From Thermodesulfobacteriaceae bacterium UBA6232 (GTDB lineage: Bacteria > Desulfobacterota > Thermodesulfobacteria > Thermodesulfobacteriales > Thermodesulfobacteriaceae): a stretch of DNA of 15,579 nucleotides. The DNA lies in assembly GCA_002441555.1 (NCBI GenBank), contig DJWK01000010.1, positions 16,127 to 31,705 of the forward strand, read 5' to 3'. Below, one piece after another: positions 1 to 6,166 of this stretch (its first letter is position 1; every line of letters begins with the position of its first letter). The position numbers were made by a program, and so were the translations under genes. The notes below the pieces were generated by a model. The model saw nothing but the letters and a program-made list of their open reading frames with translations, searched no databases and was not told the origin of the DNA.

Positions 1-140
1 TGCTCTCTCATCTCCCTTGCAGAAACTGCCCCTGTTATTTCAAGCAGACGGTCTGCAAGCGTAGATTTCCCGTGGTCAATATGAGCAATAATGCTAAAAT
101 TTCTAATTCTTTCCTGGGGTATTATTTTTTCTCTCCTCAT
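1..140 (-). CDS. lepA: Elongation factor 4 (LepA), N-terminal fragment cut by window edge
   Basis: Reverse-strand translation from the ATG at 140 gives an N-terminus that continues beyond position 1; only 46 codons are visible. It reads RIRNFSIIAHIDHGKSTLADR, then a stretch ending SAREMRE. The G1/P-loop AHIDHGKST and the following LADRLLEITG-x-VS-x-REMRE are the hallmark start of LepA/EF-4, a translational GTPase that back-translocates or rescues stalled ribosomes. Other translational GTPases such as TypA share HIDHGKST but not the REMRE stretch. No clear Shine-Dalgarno sequence precedes the ATG. An in-frame TTG further upstream exists but would add a non-conserved tail, so the ATG is preferred. 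The gene lies 55 bp downstream of the ABC permease on the same strand and may be cotranscribed with it. Confidence 0.93.
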   Translation of the reverse strand, partial: MRREKIIPQERIRNFSIIAHIDHGKSTLADRLLEITGAVSAREMRE

Positions 141-195
141 GGCTAAGCTTAAAAATAACCAATCTAAAGGAAAAAACAAGGTATTGAAAAGGAGT

Positions 196-993
196 TTATT
201 CTCCTATTTTAACAAGTTTCCCCTGTTTTTTAGCAAAACGAAAGGCAAAGAAAAAGAAAAATCCGCTTATTGACAAATAAATAAAAGTTAAAATATAGCC
301 TTTGTAAAGAAGGGAAAAAGAAAGTTTTTTATAAAGAAGAAGGGATCTAAAGGCCTCAAAGAAATAAGATGGAGGTACAAGGGCTGCAATTTTTTGAAAT
401 AAGGGAGGAAGAGCTGATACAGGATAAAAAACTGCTGAGAAGGGAAGAAAAAGAAGGGCAAGAGCCCATGCAAGAATCTCAGCCTCCTGACCAAGATAAA
501 GAATAAAGGCCATAGTAAAAAGCCCTATTGACCAGGCAAAAAGAATTAAACCAAAGGTTAAATAAAAAACAAGAACTCCCTGGGAAAGGAAGTTGAAGTC
601 AAAGAGGAAGCAGGAAAGGGCTGTCATAATGGCTGAAGCAAGGGTTGCCTTAAATAGGCTATAAAGAATTAAGCCAAAGATATATTCAAGGATAGTTAAG
701 GGGGAAACAAATAGATGAAGAAGATTTCTTGCCCAAATATCCTCAAGAAAGCCCACTGCAAGCCCCTGCTGAGCTCTTATAAGGATATTCCAAAAAATAA
801 GGGCCCCAAGAAAAAGAGAAGGTATATTCATTTTCCCAAGATCTTTCTGAAGATAAAGAGTTATAAAACCCCAGAGAAGGAGATCAACGGTTGGCCAATA
901 TAATAAATCAATCCATCTGCTAAAGGAGTGTTTGAGCAAATATAAGTGCCTTAATAGGATCCCCCAGACCCTTCTAAAACTAAAGGTTAACAT
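196..993 (-). CDS. ABC-2 type transporter permease
   Basis: Integral membrane protein of 265 residues with about six hydrophobic segments, a charged N-terminal cytosolic helix and a basic C-terminus. The segment YPVSALPPLFQKIAALVPPS, followed by a helix ending in FRSLL, is the conserved C-terminal signature of ABC-2 export permeases (ABC-2/NodJ-like class). The frame is open back to an ATG at 1086, but I chose the ATG at 993: the extra residues would lie inside the ATPase gene and are not membrane-like, 265 residues is typical of the family, and an AAGG lies about 9 bases upstream of 993. The gene overlaps the 3' end of the ATPase gene by 14 bp, so translational coupling is likely. Together they form a simple exporter of one ATPase plus one permease; the substrate cannot be inferred from the sequence. 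Confidence 0.9.
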   Translation of the reverse strand: MLTFSFRRVWGILLRHLYLLKHSFSRWIDLLYWPTVDLLLWGFITLYLQKDLGKMNIPSLFLGALIFWNILIRAQQGLAVGFLEDIWARNLLHLFVSPLTILEYIFGLILYSLFKATLASAIMTALSCFLFDFNFLSQGVLVFYLTFGLILFAWSIGLFTMAFILYLGQEAEILAWALALLFLPFSAVFYPVSALPPLFQKIAALVPPSYFFEAFRSLLLYKKLSFSLLYKGYILTFIYLSISGFFFFFAFRFAKKQGKLVKIGE

Positions 994-1711
994 CTCCAAA
1001 TACCTTGAAATAAAGCTCTTCAAGATGGCTAACTGAAAATTTTTGAAAAACCTCATTGAGAGTCCCATATCCCAGGATGACTCCATCTTTTAAGAGAAGA
1101 ATCTTATTTATGATTCTTTCCAGTTCTCCCAGTTGGTGGGAGGTCAAAATAATAGCTTTTCCCTCTTTTTCAGCCTTGGCTTTAAAAATATCTCCTATGT
1201 ATTTAACATATTCCGGGTCAAGACCTGCAGTGGGTTCATCAAGGAGAAGAATTTCCGGGTCAGAAAGATTAGCTCTAACAAGATTAAGTCTCATCATTTC
1301 CCCTGAAGAAAGAGCCCTTGTAAGAACCCTTTCTTTATCTTTTAGCTTGAAAAGCCTTAACAATTCATCAATCTTTCTTTCTGGATTTTTTACCTCGTAA
1401 AGATGAGAAAAAACCATGAGATTTTCTTTAACTGTTAGGGAATAGGGAAGACTTACATATTGAGAGGCAAAGCCCACTTTCTTTAAAATTGAGCTTCTTT
1501 CATGGAAAAAATTTTTTCCGAAATAGTAAATTTCCCCTTTTTCAGGGGTTATAATTCCAAGAAGAATGTAAAGAAGAGTGCTTTTCCCTGCTCCATTTGG
1601 GCCAATAATTCCAAGAATCTCTCCAGAAGAGAGCTCAAAAGAAATATTTTTAAGAACTTCTTTTTTCCCAAAGATTTTATAGATTCCCTTTACTTTAAGA
1701 AGGATATGCAT
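980..1711 (-). CDS. ABC transporter ATP-binding protein (ABC-2 exporter partner)
   Basis: Complete ABC ATPase of 243 residues with all motifs present: Walker A GPNGAGKST (37-45), Q-loop Gln84, signature LSSGE (134-138, a variant of LSGGQ), Walker B LLLDEP (155-160) followed by the D-loop, and H-loop His192. It would energise the overlapping permease, probably as a dimer with two permease copies. In the closely related multidrug, haem and Nod-factor exporters the substrates vary, so no substrate is assigned. The start is unusual. The ATG at 1711 directly follows the U-rich tail of a terminator hairpin and has no Shine-Dalgarno sequence. An in-frame stop at 1733-1735 and the lack of other start codons leave no alternative. 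Expression would need read-through, a weak internal promoter or leaderless initiation. Confidence 0.93.
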   Translation of the reverse strand: MHILLKVKGIYKIFGKKEVLKNISFELSSGEILGIIGPNGAGKSTLLYILLGIITPEKGEIYYFGKNFFHERSSILKKVGFASQYVSLPYSLTVKENLMVFSHLYEVKNPERKIDELLRLFKLKDKERVLTRALSSGEMMRLNLVRANLSDPEILLLDEPTAGLDPEYVKYIGDIFKAKAEKEGKAIILTSHQLGELERIINKILLLKDGVILGYGTLNEVFQKFSVSHLEELYFKVFGDVNL

Positions 1712-1746
1712 AAAAAAATAAAGACCCGCCTTTTATTAGCGGGCTT
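1712..1746 (-). terminator. Intrinsic terminator after the small basic protein gene
   Basis: On the minus strand a GC stem (CCCGC at 1739-1743 pairing with GCGGG at 1725-1729; 9-nt loop, with flanking A-U/G-U pairs) is followed by TCTTTATTTTTT. It lies 30 bp past the stop of the 78-residue gene. The U-tract ends exactly at the ATG of the ABC ATPase gene, so the hairpin may also limit that gene's expression. Confidence 0.75.
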
Positions 1747-1775
1747 ATTAGAGGAATTTACTTGATCTTTATACT

Positions 1776-2012
1776 TTACTGATCCTGAGTTGAGGGCTGA
1801 TCACTAATTTTAGCTTTTTCGAGACGGGCAAGGGCTTGCTCAAGGGTCATAATTCCTTTAGCAACAGCATAAGCCACATAAGAATAGACTGTGGGATCAT
1901 ATCCCTCTGGCCTTGGGAAAAGACCCTTTGCACGAAGTTTAGCAAGTTTTGCTCTTCTTCTTCTCCTTCTTTCAATCTCTCTCACTCTTTCAATCTTTTT
2001 ATGCCTTGCCAT
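1776..2012 (-). CDS. Small basic protein, unknown function
   Basis: A 78-residue protein of unrecognised family. Residues 1-30 are strongly basic (an Arg/Lys-rich stretch including six consecutive Arg, then KLAKLRAKGLFPRP), which suggests nucleic-acid or ribosome binding. Residues 40-68 form a plausible helical domain (YSYVAYAVAKGIMTLEQALA) and the tail is polar (Ser/Gln/Asp). The reading frame is credible: the ATG has a near-perfect Shine-Dalgarno AAGGAGGT 9 bases upstream, a well-formed sigma-70 promoter lies just upstream, and a terminator follows. It is therefore a monocistronic, probably well-expressed gene. A ribosome-associated role is inference from charge only. Confidence 0.8.
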   Translation of the reverse strand: MARHKKIERVREIERRRRRRAKLAKLRAKGLFPRPEGYDPTVYSYVAYAVAKGIMTLEQALARLEKAKISDQPSTQDQ

Positions 2013-2021
2013 TGAAAGAAT

Positions 2022-2029
2022 ACCTCCTT
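2022..2029 (-). promoter_or_regulatory. Strong ribosome binding site of the small basic protein gene
   Basis: AAGGAGGT on the minus strand, 9 bases before the ATG at 2012. It is among the best Shine-Dalgarno matches in the window and fixes this start. Confidence 0.8.
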
Positions 2030-2046
2030 AATTAGGATTTTCTCTA

Positions 2047-2074
2047 AATATAAAATTCTTTGAATTCTTGTCAA
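2047..2074 (-). promoter_or_regulatory. Sigma-70 promoter for the small basic protein gene
   Basis: On the minus strand, TTGACA (2069-2074, perfect -35) is followed by a 16-bp spacer and TATATT (2047-2052, -10). Predicted transcription starts near 2040, giving a leader of about 28 nt that contains the AAGGAGGT site. The -35 box overlaps the last codons of the ArsA-like gene. Confidence 0.75.
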
Positions 2075-3219
2075 GAGGAAAAGACTATCTCTAAGGTTTG
2101 GCCTTTTATTTTGGCTCCCTCAATTTCTTTGTTTATAAGGCTTCTTGGTAAAAAGAAGTGCTTTTTGAAATTTCTGATTTTAATAATGAGATCATCCTCT
2201 TTTCTCAAAATGTCTGGCATTTCTTCGGGAATATCCTTTAGATAAAGCCTTAGATAGCACTTACCATCTCTTTCTTCAATCTCAAAGGGTTTGTCCTTAA
2301 AAAACACTGAAGAGGGATCCCGATCTCCATAAACAGCCTTTCCAAATTCTTTTAATTTTTCTATCCCGAGAATCTCTCCCTTTACCTGGGGAATTAGAAA
2401 AACAGGAGTTGGTTCAAAGGCCTTTAAAATTCTCTCCACATAGGGCTTTTGATATTCATAAAGTGGGCTATCTTCAGGAGGAATTCTGTTAAGAAAAATG
2501 GCATCCACATTAAACCCAAAGAGATGAAGATAAGTATAGGCCTTTTCAGTTTCCCTTAAGACCATTTTTTCAGGATTGGTAACTAATCTTACGCTTGAAA
2601 TTTCAGGATTTTGGAGGAGATGATAGAGGTTATAAACCTGTCTGAAAAGATCCTCAAGAGCATCATAGGTTTCCTCCTCAGGAAGGGGCATATCTGTAAC
2701 CATTCTTGCAGCAGGTCTTATAAAGCGCATAAGGCGTCTTTGCAAGGGCAAAATTTTGGTTATCCACCAGCTTGCTGCATCTGGAAGACTAAGAAATCTC
2801 AAAGTCTCTCCAGTAGGAGCAGAATCCACAATGATTATGTCATAGAGCTTTTCTTCATAATGTTTATTTATCCAGAGGAAGGCGCAAACCTCCTCCATTC
2901 CTGGAAGAATGGCAAGCTCATCCGCCATAATATTATCTATTCCCTGCCATCTGAGTAAACTCTTAAGATATTCTTGAAGTTTTCCCCAGAATTTTTCAAC
3001 AGAAAAATAAACATCTATTTCTTGGGCATAAAGGTTTTTATCAATTTTTACGGGCTCTGGTCCAATTTCCCTTTCAAGAACATCTGATAGAGAATGAGCG
3101 GGATCAACGGAGACAACAAGTACTTTTTTTCCGAGCTCAGAAAGATAAGCTGCTGTTGCTGCAGAGAGGGTGGTTTTCCCAACCCCGCCCTTTCCAGTAA
3201 AAAGAATAATTCTTCCCAT
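2071..3219 (-). CDS. ArsA/Get3-family ATPase with C-terminal HSP20-like domain
   Basis: A 382-residue SIMIBI-class ATPase. It has a deviant Walker A GKGGVGKTT (9-17) with the signature Lys10, switch I DPAHSLSD (39-46), and switch II VDSAPTGETLR (131-141) with Asp132. These are the diagnostic motifs of ArsA/Get3. The last ~70 residues (LRLYLKDIPEE, then a positively charged strand leading to FFLPRSL and a final LEIVF) match the alpha-crystallin-like ArsA_HSP20 domain found in bacterial homologues. It is a single-ATPase-domain protein, unlike the duplicated plasmid ArsA, and no arsenical efflux or regulator gene lies nearby. A role in membrane protein or client handling is more plausible than arsenite efflux, but this is inference. 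The start is 6 bp after the stop of the small helical protein, so the two form a tight pair. Confidence 0.92.
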   Translation of the reverse strand: MGRIILFTGKGGVGKTTLSAATAAYLSELGKKVLVVSVDPAHSLSDVLEREIGPEPVKIDKNLYAQEIDVYFSVEKFWGKLQEYLKSLLRWQGIDNIMADELAILPGMEEVCAFLWINKHYEEKLYDIIIVDSAPTGETLRFLSLPDAASWWITKILPLQRRLMRFIRPAARMVTDMPLPEEETYDALEDLFRQVYNLYHLLQNPEISSVRLVTNPEKMVLRETEKAYTYLHLFGFNVDAIFLNRIPPEDSPLYEYQKPYVERILKAFEPTPVFLIPQVKGEILGIEKLKEFGKAVYGDRDPSSVFFKDKPFEIEERDGKCYLRLYLKDIPEEMPDILRKEDDLIIKIRNFKKHFFLPRSLINKEIEGAKIKGQTLEIVFSS

Positions 3220-3225
3220 AAAGCT

Positions 3226-3438
3226 TTATTTTTCCCTTTCTACTTTAATCTTTTTTACTTCCTTTTTTTCTGTCTCAAGCTCTTCAATTTTCTTTTCAAG
3301 GGCACTTTTAAAGGCAAGAAGAACCTCCTTTCTTGCATTCATTAAGTGTTTTTTGCTCTCTTCAGGGATAAAGGAAAAAAGATCCTCCATAAAGGCATCC
3401 CAGGCCTTTACTAAATATTCTACCCATCTTGCCTGCAT
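3226..3438 (-). CDS. Small helical protein coupled to the ArsA-like ATPase
   Basis: A 70-residue protein of unknown family. The N-terminal half is amphipathic with aromatic residues (ARWVEYLVKAWDAFMEDLF). Residues 29-70 form a Lys/Glu-rich, likely coiled-coil helix ending KKEVKKIKVEREK. I chose the ATG at 3438, not the upstream GTG at 3447, because AAAGGAGG (3447-3454, minus strand) ends 8 bases before this ATG and overlaps the GTG itself. The gene ends 6 bp before the ArsA-like ATPase starts, so the two are cotranscribed. A partner, adaptor or membrane-contact role for the ATPase is plausible from the pairing alone. Confidence 0.78.
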   Translation of the reverse strand: MQARWVEYLVKAWDAFMEDLFSFIPEESKKHLMNARKEVLLAFKSALEKKIEELETEKKEVKKIKVEREK

Positions 3439-3446
3439 ATTTTTCA

Positions 3447-3454
3447 CCTCCTTT
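3447..3454 (-). promoter_or_regulatory. Ribosome binding site deciding the start of the small helical protein
   Basis: AAAGGAGG on the minus strand, 8 bases upstream of the ATG at 3438. It excludes the overlapping GTG at 3447 as start. Confidence 0.75.
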
Positions 3455-3455
3455 C

Positions 3456-3470
3456 TTAGGTGATACCTAA
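3456..3470. repeat. Perfect inverted repeat TTAGGT-GAT-ACCTAA in the leader of the ArsA pair
   Basis: Two 6-bp arms (3456-3461 and 3465-3470) around a 3-nt centre. It lies directly upstream of the Shine-Dalgarno site and at the expected transcription start of the proposed promoter at 3476-3504. It could be an operator or a 5'-end stem-loop. Confidence 0.55.
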
Positions 3471-3475
3471 AAGAT

Positions 3476-3504
3476 AATTTAAGATGAATTAAGAATTAAG
3501 GCAA
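3476..3504 (-). promoter_or_regulatory. Putative sigma-70 promoter for the small helical protein/ArsA pair
   Basis: On the minus strand, TTGCCT (3499-3504), a 17-bp spacer, then TAAATT (3476-3481). The spacing is ideal and both boxes match 4 of 6 consensus bases. It lies in the 76-bp gap after ychF. Confidence 0.42.
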
Positions 3505-3514
3505 GTCTTTATAA

Positions 3515-4624
3515 TCACACATTGAATTTAAAATAGATGAGGTCTCCATCATTTACTAAATAATCCTTTCCCTCAAGGCGAACAAGGCCAAGTTCTCTTG
3601 CCTTATGGAAGGATTCCACATTAATATACTCCAAAAAGGAAATAACCTCGGCACATATAAAACCCCTTTCAAAGTCTGAGTGAATAAGTCCTGCAGCTTC
3701 TTTGGCAGGAGTTCCACTCTTAATGGTCCAGGCTCTGGCTTCGTTTTTGTTTGCGGTAAAAAAGGTAATTAAATCCAAAAGCCTAAAACCTTCTCTTATC
3801 ATTTGGAAAAGCCCTGGTTCACTAAGTCCAAAAGCCTCAAGGAAGGCCTTTCTTTCTTCCTCTTCAAGGCTAATTAATTCAGCTTCAATTTTTCCACAAA
3901 GGGCTATTAAAGGAATATTTTCCCTTTCAGCCTTTTCTTTTAAAGCTATGTAATGCGAGTTTTTTAAAGGATTTTGTAAATCCTCTTCACCTATATTGGC
4001 TATATACATAACAGGTTTTGGAGTTAATAAAAAGAGCACCTTTTCCAAGAAAAACCATTCTTCCTGTGAAAAGGCTTCTTTAAGAAGTCTTAAGGGTTTA
4101 AAATCCTGTAGAAAAGATATGGCCTTTTCAATGGTTTTAAGCTCATCTTTGGCTTTTTTATCTGTTCTTGCAAGTTTTTCTGTCTTTTCCTTTCTTTTCT
4201 CTAAGGTTTGAAGATCAGCAAGGATTAATTCAAGATCAACAATTTCTGCGTCTCTAACAGGATTAACCGTTCCTTCCACATGAACCACATCTTCCTTTTC
4301 AAAGCATCTTAAGATTTGGGCTACGGCTGAGACATTTCGGATATGGGAAAGAAATTGATTACCGAGCCCCTCTCCTTTACTTGCACCTTTTACAAGACCT
4401 GCAATGTCAACAAATTCAATGAAGGCAGGAGTGGCTTTTGCGCTTTTTTCTTTTTTGGCAATAATTTCAAGCCTTTCATCAGGGATGCTTACCATGCCGA
4501 TATTAGGCTCAATGGTGCAAAAGGGATAGTTGGCTACCTCAGCTTTAGCCTTTTGAATGAGGGCATTAAAAATAGTTGATTTCCCAACATTGGGAAGACC
4601 AACAAGACCAATTTTTAAATTCAT
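3515..4624 (-). CDS. ychF: Redox-regulated ATPase/GTPase YchF (OLA1 family)
   Basis: Full-length (369 residues) Obg-related P-loop NTPase. The G1 motif GLPNVGKST is at 9-17, followed by the family-specific NYPFCTIEPN, the G3 region VDIAGLVKGASKGEGLGN, and a family-type G4 with Asn followed by Glu (NIGEED), which replaces the canonical NKxD and explains the ATP preference of YchF. The C-terminal TGS domain carries the typical FTANKNEARAW and HSDFERGFI. YchF binds the ribosome and is linked to translation and oxidative stress regulation. No Shine-Dalgarno sequence is visible before the ATG. The gene starts 20 bp after the thioesterase stop and is probably cotranscribed with it. Confidence 0.97.
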   Translation of the reverse strand: MNLKIGLVGLPNVGKSTIFNALIQKAKAEVANYPFCTIEPNIGMVSIPDERLEIIAKKEKSAKATPAFIEFVDIAGLVKGASKGEGLGNQFLSHIRNVSAVAQILRCFEKEDVVHVEGTVNPVRDAEIVDLELILADLQTLEKRKEKTEKLARTDKKAKDELKTIEKAISFLQDFKPLRLLKEAFSQEEWFFLEKVLFLLTPKPVMYIANIGEEDLQNPLKNSHYIALKEKAERENIPLIALCGKIEAELISLEEEERKAFLEAFGLSEPGLFQMIREGFRLLDLITFFTANKNEARAWTIKSGTPAKEAAGLIHSDFERGFICAEVISFLEYINVESFHKARELGLVRLEGKDYLVNDGDLIYFKFNV

Positions 4625-4644
4625 AAAAACAATATAAAACAGAA

Positions 4645-5034
4645 TTATTCTTTAAGAAGGGTTTGGATTTTTTCAGGGAGGCGGACAATTTTACCCTCCC
4701 GATTTATGGGAACATGGGTAGTCTTTCCCTCACAGAGTAGTTCCCCATCCCGGTAAATTTCGTAAGAAAAGGTGATTTTAAAGGGTTTTACTTCAGAAAG
4801 GGTGGTTTTTATGGTTAATAAATCATCATATTTGGCTGGGGCTTTATACTTAGCAAAAACCTCAACCACAGGAAGGATAATTCCCAGTTCTTCCTCAATT
4901 TCCCGATAGCTTAAGCCTTTTTTGCGAATAAATTCCGTTCTTCCCATTTCAAAAAGACGAAGATAATTGGCATAATACATCACTCCGCCGCAATCGGTAT
5001 CTCCATATATAACCCGATAAGAAATTTCAACCAT
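4645..5034 (-). CDS. YbgC/FadM-family acyl-CoA thioesterase (hotdog fold)
   Basis: A 129-residue single-domain 4HBT protein. The motif YGDTDCGGVMYYANYLRLFE (10-29) contains the conserved Asp and the GVxYYANYL helix start of the YbgC/4-hydroxybenzoyl-CoA thioesterase family; Asp14 is the expected catalytic carboxylate. The remaining strands (YKAPAKYDDLL, then LLCEGKTTHVPI) follow the family pattern and the length is normal. It would hydrolyse acyl-CoA or acyl-ACP thioesters in the cytosol, but substrate specificity cannot be read from the sequence. In many bacteria ybgC accompanies tol-pal genes; here its neighbours are ychF and divergent pyrR. A weak AAGGGGA lies about 11 bases upstream of the start. 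Confidence 0.93.
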   Translation of the reverse strand: MVEISYRVIYGDTDCGGVMYYANYLRLFEMGRTEFIRKKGLSYREIEEELGIILPVVEVFAKYKAPAKYDDLLTIKTTLSEVKPFKITFSYEIYRDGELLCEGKTTHVPINREGKIVRLPEKIQTLLKE

Positions 5035-5084
5035 ATTTAAAGAGTTCCCCTTGCTAAATTTTAAAAGAAAGGTATTTTTAAATT

Positions 5085-5642
5085 ATGGAAAATATTTTAA
5101 CCCAAAAACCCAAAAAAGTAATAGCGGGAAGCAAAAGGGTTCAAAAACTTATTGAAAAGCTTGCAGAGGCCATTTTGGAAAAACACCCTATTCTTGAAGA
5201 TGTGGTGCTTATTGGAATAAGGTGTGGTGGCATTCCTGTGACCAACCGTCTTAGAGAAATTTTTAAGAATAAACTTGGAGTTGAGATTCCTGTTGGCTAT
5301 TTAGATATTACCCTTTATAGAGATGATTGGACTCGTATTTCTCAACACCCTGAGGTTAAAAAAACAGAGATACCCTTTTCCATAGAAGATAAAACCGTGA
5401 TATTGGTAGATGATGTTATTTTTACAGGAAGAACAGTGCGGGCAGCAATGGATGCCCTTATTGATCTCGGAAGACCGAAAAAAATAGAGCTTGCAGTGCT
5501 GGTTGATAGAGGAGGAAGAGAATTTCCCATTGAACCCAATTATTGTGCTTTAAGGATAAAAAAAATTGCTCCCTATGACTATGTTTCTGTTTATTTCAAA
5601 GAGTTACACGGCAAAGATCAAATTTGCCTTGAGAGTAAATAG
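5085..5642 (+). CDS. pyrR: Bifunctional pyr operon regulator/uracil phosphoribosyltransferase PyrR
   Basis: A type I phosphoribosyltransferase of 185 residues. The PRPP loop ILVDDVIFTGRT (106-117, acidic pair Asp109-Asp110) and the following LVDRGGREFPIEPNY stretch are characteristic of PyrR rather than Upp or other PRTases. PyrR binds pyr mRNA in a UMP-dependent way to cause attenuation, and has weak uracil phosphoribosyltransferase activity. No pyrimidine biosynthesis gene and no obvious attenuator is present here, so any regulated operon must lie elsewhere. A Shine-Dalgarno-like AAAGG lies 12 bases upstream. The gene diverges from the thioesterase with only 50 bp between starts. Confidence 0.95.
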   Translation: MENILTQKPKKVIAGSKRVQKLIEKLAEAILEKHPILEDVVLIGIRCGGIPVTNRLREIFKNKLGVEIPVGYLDITLYRDDWTRISQHPEVKKTEIPFSIEDKTVILVDDVIFTGRTVRAAMDALIDLGRPKKIELAVLVDRGGREFPIEPNYCALRIKKIAPYDYVSVYFKELHGKDQICLESK

Positions 5643-5660
5643 CAAAAAAGAGGTGTAAAA

Positions 5661-6146
5661 ATGGGCGGAAGGTCAAGGAAATCCATTTTAAAGCAAAAAA
5701 TTGCCAAGTATTATAGGGAAAGGGAAAATCCTCTTGCTCTTCTTGCCCTTCAGGATGAGATTATCCGTATGCACCAAGATAAACTTAAACTCTTCCAGCA
5801 GAACTTAGAATATCTCAGAGAACTTGATACCAAGCCAAGGGAAGAGGAAAGGGTTTCCAAACTGGTTATCAGAAGATATACCCACGAAGCTGAGAAAAAA
5901 TTTGCCAATAGAGCTTTTTATGAGAGTTTATATCCCATAACCCTTGAATATCGTTTTATGCCCCTTCAGGCTATCTTTGCATGGTATATGAGAAGCCTTG
6001 AGATGATTTATGGAGAAAAAATTCCCAAGATACATATTAACAGGCTTCAAAAGTGGGTAAAATACTGGCTGGCTTGTCTTACCCCTGAACAGGAGCTTCA
6101 GCTTAAAAGTGCTATAATTTCCTGGATTATGAATAGATTTACTTAA
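5661..6146 (+). CDS. Conserved-looking hypothetical protein, helical, cytosolic
   Basis: A 161-residue protein that I do not recognise. It starts with a basic segment (MGGRSRKSILKQKIAKYYRE), then a long, probably coiled-coil helix (residues about 25-65, ALQDEIIRMHQDKLKLFQQN and onward), and an aromatic-rich C-terminal helical region with many Trp and Tyr (FAWYMRSLEMIY, QKWVKYWLACLTPEQ). No signal peptide, transmembrane segment or catalytic motif is visible. The ATG is preceded by GAGGTG about 6 bases upstream, which supports the start. It follows pyrR by 18 bp and precedes the secreted protein gene by 20 bp on the same strand, so all three may share a transcript. The helical, basic character would allow nucleic acid or phage-type packaging roles, but nothing specific supports these. 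Confidence 0.8.
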   Translation: MGGRSRKSILKQKIAKYYRERENPLALLALQDEIIRMHQDKLKLFQQNLEYLRELDTKPREEERVSKLVIRRYTHEAEKKFANRAFYESLYPITLEYRFMPLQAIFAWYMRSLEMIYGEKIPKIHINRLQKWVKYWLACLTPEQELQLKSAIISWIMNRFT

Positions 6147-6166
6147 TTTTTGAAAAATTTAAAGCC

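Noticed and set aside
994..1086. Extended N-terminus (31 residues) for the ABC permease
   Set aside because: It lies wholly inside the ATPase gene, is not membrane-like, and a coupled start at 993 gives the normal family length.
2071..3219. Arsenite efflux ATPase (arsA) as a functional call
   Set aside because: Single ATPase domain, HSP20-like extension and no arsB, arsR, arsD or arsC nearby; the family name is kept without the function.
5035..5084. PyrR-type RNA attenuator or a strong divergent promoter between the thioesterase and pyrR genes
   Set aside because: Only 50 bp, AT-rich, with no terminator/antiterminator pair. A TTGCTA/TATTTT candidate would start at the ATG itself, so it is too weak to list.
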